This document shows positions 13,508 through 23,556 of a stretch of 63,223 nucleotides of DNA, piece after piece. Where the stretch lies: NCBI RefSeq assembly GCF_900116405.1, contig NZ_FPAQ01000023.1:1-63223 (forward strand). The letters run 5' to 3'. The translations under genes and the position numbers were made by a program. The notes below the pieces were generated by a model that did no database searches, had not been told where the DNA came from, and saw only the letters and a program-made list of their open reading frames with translations. This DNA comes from Halomonas saccharevitans (GTDB taxonomy: Bacteria; Pseudomonadota; Gammaproteobacteria; Pseudomonadales; Halomonadaceae). Every line of letters starts with the position of its first letter. Positions within the stretch are counted from its first letter, which is position 1.

Positions 13508-14733
13508 CGGGGGCTCCTCTCGATGAAGCGGCGCAGGCGGCGCGCGGCCTCGGCGGTGGCGTCGACCTCGGCCACCAGGGCCAGGCGCAGGCGCCCGGCG
13601 CCGGGGTTCGTGCCGTCGTGCCCCGGACGCCCCACTCTATCGTCGGTCGCGGGACGACCCATGTAGGAGCCGGGCAGCACGCCGACGTTCTCCTCGGCGT
13701 AGAGCGCGCGGGCGAAGGCTGCGTCGTCGCCGCCCGGCACCGCGGGCCACAGGTAGAAGCCCGCCTCGGGGGCGGGGAAGTCTAGCACCGGGGCGAGGAT
13801 CTCGGTGACCGCGGCGAACTTCTCGCGGTAGGCGTCGCGGTTGGCGCGCACGTGGTCTTCGTCGCTCCAGGCGGTGATGGAGGCGTGCTGCAGCGGCAGC
13901 GACATGGCGCAGCCATGATAGGTGCGGTAGCGCCGGAAGGGCGCGATCAGCGAGGCATCGCCGGCCACGAAGCCCGAGCGCAGCCCCGGCAGGTTGGAGC
14001 GCTTGGAGAGCGAGTGGAACACCAGGCAGCGCCGGTAGTCGTGGCGGCCCAGGCGCGCGCAGGCCTCGAGCAGCCCGGGGGGCGGCGCGGCCTCGTCCAG
14101 GTAGAGCTCGGAATAGCACTCGTCGGAGGCGATGATGAAATCATGCTCGTCGGCGAGCTCGAGCAGTCGTTTGAACTCCGCGAGCGGCGTCACCGCCCCC
14201 GTCGGGTTGCCCGGCGAGCAGACGAACACCAGCTGGACCTCGCGCCAGGTCTCCGCCGGTACCGCATCAACATCCGGACGAAAGCCCGTCTCGGCGCGAC
14301 AGTCCAGGTAGAGCGGCTGGCCGCCGGCGAGCAGGGTCGCGCCCTCGTAGATCTGGTAGAACGGGTTGGGCATGGCCACCCGGGCGGGGCGGGTGCGGTC
14401 CAGCGCCGCCTGCACGAAGGCGAAGATCGCCTCGCGGGTGCCGTTGACCGGCAGCACCTGCTGGTCGGCGTCGAGGCCCGCCAGGCCGAAGCGCCGGGTC
14501 GCCCAGTCGGCGATGGCGCCACGCAGCTCCGGGATGCCGGCGGTGGCCGGGTAGCGGGCGAAGGCCTGGCGGTGCTCGTCGAGCGTCTCGAGAGCGGCGG
14601 CGTAGGGCGCGTGCTGGGGCTCGCCGATCGTCAGCGAGATGGGCGAGACCCCCTCGGGCGGTGTCACGCCGGCCCTGAGGGCGGCGAGCTTCTCGAAGGG
14701 GTAGGGCTTGAGGGCGTCGAGATCGGGGTTCAT
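13501..14733 (-). CDS. dapC: Succinyldiaminopimelate transaminase
   Basis: PLP-dependent class I/II aminotransferase making N-succinyl-LL-DAP. The 410-residue product has the family core: SLTIGEPQHA at the N-terminus, CSPGNPTGAV, ASDECYSELY, and the PLP-lysine segment HSLSKRSNLPGLRSGF. Context (dapD and dapE in the same operon) supports DapC over other aminotransferases. Near the C-terminus, between LPGSYMGRP and NPGAGRLRLA, a short extra segment looks like an imperfect duplication (GRPATDDRV then GRPGHDGT). The frame stays open, so it is probably a tolerated loop. The start MNPDLDALKPYPF is supported by homology. Confidence 0.92.
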   Translation of the reverse strand: MNPDLDALKPYPFEKLAALRAGVTPPEGVSPISLTIGEPQHAPYAAALETLDEHRQAFARYPATAGIPELRGAIADWATRRFGLAGLDADQQVLPVNGTREAIFAFVQAALDRTRPARVAMPNPFYQIYEGATLLAGGQPLYLDCRAETGFRPDVDAVPAETWREVQLVFVCSPGNPTGAVTPLAEFKRLLELADEHDFIIASDECYSELYLDEAAPPPGLLEACARLGRHDYRRCLVFHSLSKRSNLPGLRSGFVAGDASLIAPFRRYRTYHGCAMSLPLQHASITAWSDEDHVRANRDAYREKFAAVTEILAPVLDFPAPEAGFYLWPAVPGGDDAAFARALYAEENVGVLPGSYMGRPATDDRVGRPGHDGTNPGAGRLRLALVAEVDATAEAARRLRRFIERSPRC

Positions 14734-14873
14734 GGGTGTCCAGGTGCGCCTTGGGCGTTCGAGCGCCGGCGTCGTTATCGGTGATGACCCCGCACGGGGT
14801 GAGCTACGGGCGGGGAGGGCGTCGATTATAGGGAAGCCCCGGGGCGGCCTCAAACGCCGGCCGCCCCTCGCGC

Positions 14874-17555
14874 TCATCCGGCGACCGAGAGCACCTCAAT
14901 GAGCCGCTCGCGCAGCAGCTGCTGCCGCTCGGGATCGGTGAGCGGCGCGCCGGCCTTGTCGGTGATGAAGAAGACGTCCTCGACCCGCTCGCCGAGAGTC
15001 GCGATCTTGGCCGCCGACAGGGCGATGTCCTGCTCCATGAAGATGCGCCCGACCCGGGCGAGCAGGCCGGGGCGGTCGGGGGCGACCACCTCGAGCAGGG
15101 TGCGCTCGTTGGCCGGGTCCTGCTCGATGCTGACCTCGGTAGGAACGCGGAAGTGCTTGAGCTGGCGCGGGGTGTGGCGGGTGACGATCTGCGGGTAGTC
15201 GTCCGGATCGTCGAGTTCCTCCACCAGGTGGCGACGGATAGCCGCGATGCGCTCGCGGTCGCGGATCGCCTGGCCGTGATCGTCGAGCACGATGAAGGTG
15301 TTCAGCGTCCAGTCGTTGCTGGAGGTGGCGATGCGGGCATCGTGGATCGACAGCCCCAGCTGGTCCATGGCGGCGGCGGTGGCGGCGAACAGATCGTCCA
15401 CCGAGCGGGTGTGGATGAACACCTTGGTGCCGCCCTCGGCCATGTCGTCGGTGGGGGCGTTGATCAGGATCAGCGGCAGCTGGCTGTCGCCGTGGTCGAG
15501 GATGCCCTGAGTCTGCCAGACGATCTCGCTGGGCGCGTACTGCAGGAAATAGTCCTCGCCGAGCGACTCCCAGAGCCGGTCGACCCGGGCCATGTCGGCG
15601 CCCACCGTGGCGAGCAGCGAGTGGGCCTCGCTGCGGGTCTCCTGCACCCAGTCGTCGCGCTCCAGGGGGTTCTCCAGGCCACGGCGCAGGGCGCGCTTGG
15701 TCTCGCCGTGCAGCTGGCGCAGCAGCGAGGCCCGCCAGCCGTTCCACAGCGTCGGGTTGGTGGCGTTGATGTCGGCCACCGTCAGCACGTAGAGGTAGTC
15801 GAGCCGGGTCTCGTCGCCGACCAGGCGGGCGAACTCGGCGATCACGTCGGGGTCGGTGATGTCGCGCTTCTGGGCCACCATGGACATCATCAGGTGGTGC
15901 TCCACCAGCCAGCTGACCAGGCGGGTGTCGCGGCTGGAGAGCCCGTGGCGCTCGCAGAAGCGCTCGGCGTCCCGGGCGCCGAGGATCGAGTGGTCGCCGC
16001 CGCGGCCCTTGCCGATGTCGTGGTAGAGCCCGGCGATCCACAGAAGCTCCAGCTTGGGCAGCTGGTGGATCAGGGTGGCGGCCACCGGGTACTCCTCGCG
16101 GGCCTCCGGCTTGCGAAAGCCGTGGATGCACTTGAGCAGGCGCAGGGTGTGGGCGTCCACGGTGTAGATGTGGAAGAGGTCGTGCTGCATCAGCCCCACG
16201 GCCTGGCCGAACTCGGGCAGGTACTTGCCGAGCAGGCCGTAGCGGTTCATGCGCCTGAGCTGGCGGGCGACGTTGCCGCCGGAGCGCAGCAGGGCCATGA
16301 AAAGGCTCTGGTGGCGCAGGTCGTCGCGATAGAGATCGTCGATCTGGTGGCGATTGTCGCGCAGCAGGCGGATGGTGGCGGCACGCACGCCCTCGATCTC
16401 CGGATGCTCGGCCATCAGCAGGAAGAGCTCGAGCAGCGCCGAGGGGCGCTTGTGGAAGACGTTGCGCGAGCGCGCCTGGATGTAGCCGCCCTTGATCTCG
16501 AAGCGCTCGTTGAGCGGCACCGTGGGCAGCGCCTGGCCGGCGTGCAGGATGGCCTCGTCGAAGTGCTGCAGCAGCATGTCGTTGAGCCCGGCCAGCGCCG
16601 TGACGTGGCGATAGTAGCGCTTCATGAACTGCTCGACGGCCAGGCGTTCCGGGGTGTCGCGGAAGCCGAACAGCTCGGCGATGGTGCGCTGGTGGTCGAA
16701 CAGCAGCCGATCCTCGGCCCGGTCGGTGAGCATGTGCAGGGCGTAGCGGACCTGCCACAGGAAGGCCTGGCCCTGGCTCAGGATGCGCAGCTCGGCATCG
16801 TTCATGAAGCTGCCGGCGACCAGGTCCTCGTAGCGCTGGGTGTCGAAGTGGCGCTTGGCCACCCAGCCGATCATCTGGATGTCGCGCAGCCCGCCGGGTG
16901 AGCTCTTGATGTTGGGCTCGAGGTGGTACTCGGAGTTGTTGTAGCGGTAGTGGCGGCTGATCTGTTCCTGCCACTTGGCCTCGAAGAAGCGATCCGCCGG
17001 CCATAGCCGGTCGGTGGCAAGCCGCGCCTGCATCGCCTCGCGCAGCCGCTCGGGGCCGGCCAGGGTGCGGGTCTCGAGCAGGTTGGTGATCACCGTCACG
17101 TCGGCCTCGGCCTCGCGCTCGCAGTCGGTGAGCGAGCGCACGCTGTGACCGATCTCCAGGCCGATGTCCCACAGGAAGGTGATGAAGGCGGTCAGCGGCT
17201 CGCGGTAGGGCGCGTCGTCGTCCGCCTCGAGTAGCAGCAGCAGGTCGACGTCGGAGTGGGGATGCAGCTCGCCGCGGCCGTAGCCCCCCACGGCGAGCAG
17301 CGCCACGCCCTCGTCGGGCCAGTCGTGCTGCTCCCAGGCGATGGCCAGCAGGCGGTCCAGGCACCAGGCCCGGCCGTGCACCAGATCGCGGATGTCGGCA
17401 CCGGCGCGGAAGCGCTCGTCGAGGCGGGCCTGGATGCTCCGCAGCGCCGCCTTGAAGGGGGCGATGGGGGAACGCTCGCCGGCGAGTTCGGCCCGGAAGG
17501 CCTCGACGTCGAAGAGGCTCTGGTCGGGCACGAAGCGATAGTGGTGCAGCAGCAT
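14874..17555 (-). CDS. glnD: [PII] uridylyltransferase / uridylyl-removing enzyme
   Basis: Bifunctional nitrogen sensor that uridylylates PII (GlnB/GlnK) at low glutamine and removes UMP at high glutamine. The 893-residue protein has the full layout: nucleotidyltransferase motif GGYGRGELHPHSDVDLLLL near residues 90-108, the GlnD linker (GGLRDIQMIGW), an HD hydrolase domain with LYHDIGKGRGGDHS and EHHLMM, and two C-terminal ACT domains (the second starts near TLLEVVAPDRPGLLARVG). All catalytic motifs look intact. It follows map by only 9 bases, so map-glnD is an operon. Confidence 0.96.
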   Translation of the reverse strand: MLLHHYRFVPDQSLFDVEAFRAELAGERSPIAPFKAALRSIQARLDERFRAGADIRDLVHGRAWCLDRLLAIAWEQHDWPDEGVALLAVGGYGRGELHPHSDVDLLLLLEADDDAPYREPLTAFITFLWDIGLEIGHSVRSLTDCEREAEADVTVITNLLETRTLAGPERLREAMQARLATDRLWPADRFFEAKWQEQISRHYRYNNSEYHLEPNIKSSPGGLRDIQMIGWVAKRHFDTQRYEDLVAGSFMNDAELRILSQGQAFLWQVRYALHMLTDRAEDRLLFDHQRTIAELFGFRDTPERLAVEQFMKRYYRHVTALAGLNDMLLQHFDEAILHAGQALPTVPLNERFEIKGGYIQARSRNVFHKRPSALLELFLLMAEHPEIEGVRAATIRLLRDNRHQIDDLYRDDLRHQSLFMALLRSGGNVARQLRRMNRYGLLGKYLPEFGQAVGLMQHDLFHIYTVDAHTLRLLKCIHGFRKPEAREEYPVAATLIHQLPKLELLWIAGLYHDIGKGRGGDHSILGARDAERFCERHGLSSRDTRLVSWLVEHHLMMSMVAQKRDITDPDVIAEFARLVGDETRLDYLYVLTVADINATNPTLWNGWRASLLRQLHGETKRALRRGLENPLERDDWVQETRSEAHSLLATVGADMARVDRLWESLGEDYFLQYAPSEIVWQTQGILDHGDSQLPLILINAPTDDMAEGGTKVFIHTRSVDDLFAATAAAMDQLGLSIHDARIATSSNDWTLNTFIVLDDHGQAIRDRERIAAIRRHLVEELDDPDDYPQIVTRHTPRQLKHFRVPTEVSIEQDPANERTLLEVVAPDRPGLLARVGRIFMEQDIALSAAKIATLGERVEDVFFITDKAGAPLTDPERQQLLRERLIEVLSVAG

Positions 17556-17564
17556 GGCGTCGAC

Positions 17565-18356
17565 TCAGCGGTCGAGGAAGGAGAGGTCTTCGTCGCTACG
17601 CGCGGTCAACACCTCGACCCCCGTCGCGGTGACCAGTAGCGTGTGCTCCCACTGGGCGGTGAGGCCCTTGTCCTTGGTCACGGCCGTCCAGCCATCGCGC
17701 AGCACCTTGGTCTGGTGGCTGCCGACGTTGATCATCGGCTCGATGGTGAAGCACATGCCCTCTTCGAGGGCGATATCGGCCTCGGGGGCGTAGCCGTCGT
17801 AGTGCAGGATCTGCGGGTCCTCGTGGAAGCCGGCGCCGATCCCGTGGCCGCAGAAGTCGCGCACCACCGAGTAGCCGTTCTCCTCGGCGTGGGACTGGAT
17901 GGCGCGGGCCAGTTCGGACAGGCGCGCGCCCGGGCGCACCAGGGCCATGCTGCGGTAGAGGCACTCCTGGGTGACGCGGCACAGGCGCTCGCCCTGGATG
18001 CTTTCGCCGACGATGAACATCATGCTGGTGTCGCCGTGATAGCCGTCGGCGGTCTTCACGGTGATGTCGATGTTCATGATGTCGCCTTTCTTGAGCTTCT
18101 TGGCGTCATCGGGGATGCCGTGGCAGACCACGTGGTTGATCGAGGTGCAGATCGACTTGGGAAAGCCGTGATAGTTCAGCGGCGCGGGGGTCGAGCCGAG
18201 CTCGTTGACGATGAAGTCGTGGCAGCGCCGGTCGAGTTCGCCGGTGCTCACGCCGGCCTTCACGTGCGGGATGATCATCTCGAACACGCTGGCGGCCTGG
18301 CGGCCGGCTTCGCGCATCTTCTCGATCTCGTCGGGCGTCTTGATGGGTACGTTCAT
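17565..18356 (-). CDS. map: Methionine aminopeptidase, type I
   Basis: Removes the initiator Met from nascent proteins. The 263-residue protein shows the pita-bread metallo-fold motifs: SICTSINHVVCHGIPDD, MNIDITVKTADGYHGDTS (metal-binding Asp), GHGIGAGFHEDPQ (His) and CFTIEPMINVG (Glu). The length is typical of type Ia. It is divergent from rpsB, the classic map/rpsB-tsf arrangement, with about 295 bases of shared regulatory DNA between. It is the first gene of the minus-strand map-glnD unit. Confidence 0.96.
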   Translation of the reverse strand: MNVPIKTPDEIEKMREAGRQAASVFEMIIPHVKAGVSTGELDRRCHDFIVNELGSTPAPLNYHGFPKSICTSINHVVCHGIPDDAKKLKKGDIMNIDITVKTADGYHGDTSMMFIVGESIQGERLCRVTQECLYRSMALVRPGARLSELARAIQSHAEENGYSVVRDFCGHGIGAGFHEDPQILHYDGYAPEADIALEEGMCFTIEPMINVGSHQTKVLRDGWTAVTKDKGLTAQWEHTLLVTATGVEVLTARSDEDLSFLDR

Positions 18357-18415
18357 GGAATCTCGAATCAGCGGTGGGGCCGCCCGGAAAACGGCAGGGA
18401 CGGGGAGCGGGTGAC

Positions 18416-18444
18416 TTCATCTTGGAGGCCATCCATGGTATAAA
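18416..18444 (+). promoter_or_regulatory. Candidate sigma-70 promoter of rpsB-tsf
   Basis: TTCATC (18416-18421), a 17-base spacer, TATAAA (18439-18444), followed by a GC-rich discriminator (GCTGCGCGC), the usual form for stringently controlled ribosomal-protein promoters. It lies in the map/rpsB divergent gap, about 210 bases before rpsB. Confidence 0.5.
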
Positions 18445-18449
18445 GCTGC

Positions 18450-18651
18450 GCGCTTTCCTGCAATCGCGGAGCCCATGTCGGTCCATCGGCACCTCGGCGA
18501 GGCACGAGGGAGTGCGTCAATCAATGCAATGCCTTGAAAACACACATGCACCGGCACATGGTCCCGGGTGCTGTCGTGGCCATCCTCGATGACGCGACGG
18601 TCGGATCCATGGGGTGCGTGGAGGCCTAACCCGATTTTCCAGGAGTCATCC
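18450..18651 (+). promoter_or_regulatory. Long rpsB mRNA leader, possible S2 autoregulatory site
   Basis: About 200 bases of untranslated leader separate the candidate promoter from rpsB. In E. coli the rpsB-tsf leader binds ribosomal protein S2 for feedback control. The GGGGTGCGTGGAGGCCTAACCC segment shortly before the SD (AGGAG) is a candidate for that site. I have not modelled a fold, so this is inference from position and the known system. Confidence 0.35.
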
Positions 18652-19398
18652 ATGGCACACGTCAACATGCGTGACCTGCTCAAAGCAGGTGCTCACTTCG
18701 GTCACCAGACCAAGTACTGGAACCCGAAGATGTCCAAGTTCATCTTCGGTGCCCGCAACAAGATTCACATCATCAACCTCGAGCACACTCTGCCGGCCCT
18801 CAACGAGGCCATCGATGTGGTCGAGAAGATGGCAGCGGCCAACAACAAGATCATGTTCGTCGGCACCAAGCGCAGCGCGAGCAAGATCATCAAGGAAGAG
18901 GCTAACCGCGTCGGTCAGCCGTTCGTCAACCACCGCTGGCTCGGCGGCATGCTGACGAACTACAAGACCATCCGCGTCTCCATCAAGCGTCTGCGCGAAC
19001 TCGAGGCCATGCACGAAGATGGCACCTTCGAGAAGCTGACCAAGAAGGAAGTGTTGATGGCGACCCGCGAGCAGGACAAGCTCGAGCGGTCTGTGGGCGG
19101 TATCAAGGAAATGGGCGGCCTGCCCGATGCCCTGTTCGTGATCGACGTCGATCACGAGCGCATCGCCATCAACGAGGCGAACAAGCTGGGCATCCCGGTC
19201 ATCGGCGTGGTGGACACCAACTCCAACCCCGATGGCGTCGACTACGTGATCCCGGGCAACGATGACTCCATCCGCGCCATCCAGATCTACGTCAAGGCCG
19301 TCGCCGACGCCTGCGCCCGTGCTAAGGAAGGTCGTCTCGACGAGTTCGTCGAGGTGACCGAAGCCGAAGAAAGCCAGAGCGACGCGGCCGCCGAGTGA
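18652..19398 (+). CDS. rpsB: 30S ribosomal protein S2
   Basis: A small-subunit ribosomal protein needed for S1 binding and 30S function. The 248-residue product opens [20 protein letters not shown] and holds S2 signatures [18 protein letters not shown] and [19 protein letters not shown], with an acidic C-terminal tail. AGGAG lies 8-12 bases before ATG 18652, which matches the conserved start; an in-frame upstream ATG is rejected. It is followed by a hairpin and then tsf, the standard pair. Confidence 0.98.
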   Translation: MAHVNMRDLLKAGAHFGHQTKYWNPKMSKFIFGARNKIHIINLEHTLPALNEAIDVVEKMAAANNKIMFVGTKRSASKIIKEEANRVGQPFVNHRWLGGMLTNYKTIRVSIKRLRELEAMHEDGTFEKLTKKEVLMATREQDKLERSVGGIKEMGGLPDALFVIDVDHERIAINEANKLGIPVIGVVDTNSNPDGVDYVIPGNDDSIRAIQIYVKAVADACARAKEGRLDEFVEVTEAEESQSDAAAE

Positions 19399-19463
19399 TC
19401 GTCGGCCCGCCTGGGCCGGCCCGTCTGCCGTCGCTTCGGTGACGGCTCGCCGGACAGGCGCAA

Positions 19464-19483
19464 GGGGGCCCAGGCCCCCTTTT
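19464..19483 (+). terminator. Hairpin plus T-tract between rpsB and tsf
   Basis: GGGGGC and GCCCCC with a CCAG-type tetraloop, followed by TTTT. It probably acts as a partial terminator adjusting tsf relative to rpsB, or as a full terminator if tsf has its own promoter. Confidence 0.6.
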
Positions 19484-19535
19484 CTCGCTTCTTCTCCGCT
19501 ATTATTCCAGGTCGAACCATTCAGAGGACACTACC

Positions 19536-20405
19536 ATGGCAGCTATCAGCGCCTCCCAGGTCAAGGAACTGCGCGAGCGTACCGGGCTCGGCATGATGGA
19601 GTGCAAGAAGGCACTCACCGAAACCGATGGTGACATCGAGCAGGCGATCGATAACCTGCGCAAGAACTCCGGCCTCAAGGCCGCCAAGAAGGCCGGCCGC
19701 ACCGCCGCCGAAGGCGCCGTGGTCACCCGTGTGGCCGATGACGGCAGCTACGGCGTGATGGTCGAGATTAACTCCGAGACCGACTTCGTCGCCCGTGACG
19801 AGAACTTCACGGCCTTCGCCGAGAAGATCGCCAACGCCTTCTTCACCGCCAAGAGCGAAGACGTGGCCGCCGTGATGGACGGCGAGCTCGAGACCGTTCG
19901 CGAGCAGCTGGTGCAGAAGATCGGCGAGAACATCAGCGTGCGTCGCTGCGTCGTGGTCGAGGCCGGCGACGGCAACCTGGTGGGCGAGTACGTCCACGGT
20001 GGCCGCATCGGCGTAATGACCGTGCTCAAAGGCGGCAACGCCGAGACGGCCCGTGACGTCGCCATGCACGTCGCCGCCATCAACCCGACCGTGGCGCATC
20101 CCGAGGACATGCCTCAGGAGCAGCTGGACGCCGAGAAGGCGATCATCCTGGCTCAGCCGGACATGGCCGGCAAGCCCGAGCAGATCGCCGAGAAGATGGT
20201 TCAGGGCCGCCTGAAGAAGTACCTGGCCGAGAACAGCCTGACCGAGCAGGCCTTCGTCAAGAACCCTGACCAGACCGTGGCCGAGTTCGCCAAGGCCGCC
20301 GGCGGCGAAGTGATCGGCTTCACCCGCTTCGAAGTGGGCGAGGGCATCGAGAAGGAAGAGGTCGACTTCGCCACAGAAGTCATGGAACAGGCCAAGCGCA
20401 GCTAA
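19536..20405 (+). CDS. tsf: Translation elongation factor Ts
   Basis: Nucleotide exchange factor for EF-Tu. The 289-residue protein has the N-terminal UBA-like domain with [20 protein letters not shown], then [15 protein letters not shown], the TDFV core contact with EF-Tu, and a dimerisation domain. The length is normal. The start [12 protein letters not shown] has GAGGACACTACC upstream. It follows rpsB as in most proteobacteria, and a 13-bp hairpin follows it. Confidence 0.97.
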   Translation: MAAISASQVKELRERTGLGMMECKKALTETDGDIEQAIDNLRKNSGLKAAKKAGRTAAEGAVVTRVADDGSYGVMVEINSETDFVARDENFTAFAEKIANAFFTAKSEDVAAVMDGELETVREQLVQKIGENISVRRCVVVEAGDGNLVGEYVHGGRIGVMTVLKGGNAETARDVAMHVAAINPTVAHPEDMPQEQLDAEKAIILAQPDMAGKPEQIAEKMVQGRLKKYLAENSLTEQAFVKNPDQTVAEFAKAAGGEVIGFTRFEVGEGIEKEEVDFATEVMEQAKRS

Positions 20406-20425
20406 GGTCGCAGGTTCCAGAGTGA

Positions 20426-20455
20426 CGATGGCGTGCGCGTAAGCGCACGCCATCG
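20426..20455 (+). terminator. Hairpin between tsf and pyrH
   Basis: CGATGGCGTGCGC (20426-20438), loop GTAA, GCGCACGCCATCG (20443-20455): a perfect 13-bp stem. There is no T-tract, so it may be an attenuating or mRNA-stabilising structure. Confidence 0.5.
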
Positions 20456-20521
20456 CGTATCCGGCCGGTAGATCCGGCCACCCCACCAGGTCCCATGCGT
20501 CGAGAATCCCGGAGACATCCC

Positions 20522-21289
20522 ATGACCAGCGCCGATCAACCCGCCCCCAGCAAGCCCGAGAAATCCCGTTCCGAGGTGTCCAAGTACAAGCGTATCCTGC
20601 TCAAGCTGTCCGGTGAGGCCCTCACCGGAGATGCCGACTTCGGCATCGACCCCAAGGTGCTGGATCGCCTGGCGCTGGAGATCGGCCAGCTGGTGGGGAT
20701 CGGCGTTCAGGTCGGCATCGTGGTCGGCGGCGGCAACCTGTTCCGCGGTGCGGCCCTGCACGAGGCGGGCATGGACCGCGTCACCGGCGACCACATGGGC
20801 ATGCTGGCCACCGTAATGAACGCCCTGGCCATGCGCGACGCCCTGGAACGCTCCAACATCCGTTCGCGGGTGATGTCGGCGATTCCCATGAGCGGCGTGG
20901 TGGAGCATTACGACCGTCGCACCGCCATCCGCTACCTGACCTCCGGCGACGTGGTGATGTTCTCGGCCGGCACCGGCAACCCCTTCTTCACCACCGATTC
21001 CGCGGCCTGCCTGCGCGGCATCGAGATCGACGCCGACGTGGTGGTCAAGGCCACCAAGGTGGATGGGGTCTACGACAAGGATCCCGTCAAGCACGCCGAT
21101 GCGGTCAAGTACGAGCAGCTGTCCTATGATGATGCGCTCGACCAGAAGCTCGGCGTGATGGATTTGACCGCTATCTGCCTGGTGCGGGACCATGACATGC
21201 CGGTGCGGGTCTTCAACATGAACAAGCCTGGCGCCCTGCTGAACCTGGTGGTGGGTGGCAAGGAAGGCACGCTGATTGACAGAGGGTGA
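20522..21289 (+). CDS. pyrH: UMP kinase
   Basis: Phosphorylates UMP to UDP for nucleic acid and envelope sugar synthesis. The 255-residue protein belongs to the amino-acid kinase fold: [12 protein letters not shown] near the N-terminus, [10 protein letters not shown], the nucleotide-binding [15 protein letters not shown], and the C-terminal GKEGTLID. It has a longer than usual polar N-terminus ([19 protein letters not shown]) before the conserved core; GGAGAC precedes ATG 20522. It lies 4 bases from frr. Confidence 0.96.
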   Translation: MTSADQPAPSKPEKSRSEVSKYKRILLKLSGEALTGDADFGIDPKVLDRLALEIGQLVGIGVQVGIVVGGGNLFRGAALHEAGMDRVTGDHMGMLATVMNALAMRDALERSNIRSRVMSAIPMSGVVEHYDRRTAIRYLTSGDVVMFSAGTGNPFFTTDSAACLRGIEIDADVVVKATKVDGVYDKDPVKHADAVKYEQLSYDDALDQKLGVMDLTAICLVRDHDMPVRVFNMNKPGALLNLVVGGKEGTLIDRG

Positions 21290-21293
21290 GACA

Positions 21294-21851
21294 GTGATCG
21301 ACGACATCAAGAAGGATGCGGAAAGCCGCATGAAGAAGAGCCTCGAGGCCCTTCATTCCAACTTCAACAAGATCCGTACCGGTCGGGCGCATCCCAGCAT
21401 CCTGGATGCGGTGACCGTTGAGTATTACGGCAGCCAGATGCCGCTCAACCAGGTGGCCTCGGTCAACGTCGAGGACGCCCGCACCCTGACCGTGGTGCCC
21501 TGGGAGCAGAGCATGGTGCCGAAGATCGAGAAGGCCATCATGACCTCCGACCTGGGCCTCAACCCGGCAAGCGCCGGTAACGTGATTCGCGTGCCGATGC
21601 CGATGCTGACCGAGGAGACCCGCAAGGGCTACATCAAGCAGGCCCGCCAGGAAGCCGAGCACGCCCGCGTGGCGGTGCGCAACGTGCGCCGCGATGCCAA
21701 CGGGGATTTCAAGTCGCTGCTCAAGGACAAGGACATCACCGAGGACGAGCAGCACCAGGGCGAGGACGCGATCCAGAAGCTGACCGACAGCATCGTCGCC
21801 GAGATCGACAAAGCGCTGGAGTCCAAGGAACGCGACCTGATGCAGGTCTGA
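21294..21851 (+). CDS. frr: Ribosome recycling factor
   Basis: Dissociates post-termination ribosomes with EF-G. With the GTG start at 21294 the product is 185 residues, the E. coli length, and aligns from residue 1 ([20 protein letters not shown], where E. coli has MINDIKKDAQERM). GAGGGTGAG is well placed upstream. A TTG six codons earlier is in frame but inside pyrH and lacks conservation. Signatures include [13 protein letters not shown] and [12 protein letters not shown]. It is coupled to pyrH. Confidence 0.95.
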   Translation: MIDDIKKDAESRMKKSLEALHSNFNKIRTGRAHPSILDAVTVEYYGSQMPLNQVASVNVEDARTLTVVPWEQSMVPKIEKAIMTSDLGLNPASAGNVIRVPMPMLTEETRKGYIKQARQEAEHARVAVRNVRRDANGDFKSLLKDKDITEDEQHQGEDAIQKLTDSIVAEIDKALESKERDLMQV

Positions 21852-21899
21852 GGACGGCGATCGGCGCAGGCGAGCGCCGCCGGCGACGGATCGCCCCAC

Positions 21900-21932
21900 G
21901 GCGAGCCGCGGGCCCTCGGTCCGCGGCTCGCC
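21900..21932 (+). terminator. Hairpin between frr and uppS
   Basis: GGCGAGCCGCGG (21900-21911), a 9-nt loop, CCGCGGCTCGCC (21921-21932), a perfect 12-bp stem. Few T residues follow, so it could be a weak terminator or spacer structure. Confidence 0.5.
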
Positions 21933-21966
21933 GGCCTTCATGCTCTTACCCGCCATGCGAGACATC

Positions 21967-22752
<786 letters not shown>

Positions 22753-22755
22753 CAC

Positions 22756-23556
22756 GTGCTCAGACAACGCATCATCACCGCGGCCTGGCTGGCCCCCCTG
22801 GCCCTGTTCGGCCTGTTCGGCCTCGACGGCGCGGGGTTCGGCCTCTTTACCGCGGCCATCGTGCTGCTCGCCGGCTGGGAGTGGGCCAACCTCGCCGGCG
22901 TTGCCGCGCCGGGGCGCCGCCTGCTGCCGGTAGCCGGCCTGGCCGTGCTGATCGCGCTGTGCTGGGCCAGCGGCGTGGCCTGGGAGAGCTGGCCGCTGTG
23001 GCTCGGCGCGCTGGGCTGGCTGGTCAACCTCTACTGGGTGACCGGCTACCCCCAGCGCCTGGCGCAGTGGCAGTCGACCGGCATGCGTCTGGGCATGGGC
23101 CTGTGGGTGCTGTTGCCGACCTGGATCGGTTTCAACGTGCTGCGCGAGAGCGGCGCCGTCTGGCTGCTCTTCGTGCTGCTGCTGGTGTGGGGCGCCGATA
23201 TCGGCGCCTACTTCGTCGGCCGAGCGTTCGGGCGTCGCAAGCTGGCGCCCGCCGTCAGCCCCGGCAAGACGTGGGAGGGCGTGTCCGGGGGCCTCGCGGT
23301 CACCGCCGCGCTGGCGGTCGGCTTCGCCGTCTGGCAGGGCCTCGGCCTCGCCTCCGGCCTGGCACTGCTGGGCGCTACCCTGGTGGTGACCCTGGCCTCG
23401 GTGCTGGGCGATCTGCTCGAGAGCATGCTCAAGCGTCATCGCGGCATCAAGGACTCCAGCCGGCTGTTGCCGGGTCACGGCGGGGTGCTCGACCGCATCG
23501 ACAGCCTGACCGCGGCGGTACCGCTGTTCGCGCTGCTGCAGGGTGGCGTACTGTGA
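22756..23556 (+). CDS. cdsA: Phosphatidate cytidylyltransferase
   Basis: Inner-membrane enzyme making CDP-diacylglycerol, the precursor of all phospholipids. The 266-residue, multi-helix protein ends with the CDS signature [29 protein letters not shown], of which the core is KDSS...PGHGG.DR.D. The GTG at 22756, 3 bases after uppS, gives MLRQRIITA, matching the family N-terminus; no better ATG exists. Its TGA overlaps the dxr ATG. Confidence 0.95.
   Translation: MLRQRIITAAWLAPLALFGLFGLDGAGFGLFTAAIVLLAGWEWANLAGVAAPGRRLLPVAGLAVLIALCWASGVAWESWPLWLGALGWLVNLYWVTGYPQRLAQWQSTGMRLGMGLWVLLPTWIGFNVLRESGAVWLLFVLLLVWGADIGAYFVGRAFGRRKLAPAVSPGKTWEGVSGGLAVTAALAVGFAVWQGLGLASGLALLGATLVVTLASVLGDLLESMLKRHRGIKDSSRLLPGHGGVLDRIDSLTAAVPLFALLQGGVL

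Noticed and set aside
14896..17364. An 822-codon minus-strand frame within glnD
   Set aside because: Arg/Pro/Ala-rich out-of-frame reading of glnD; no recognisable domain.
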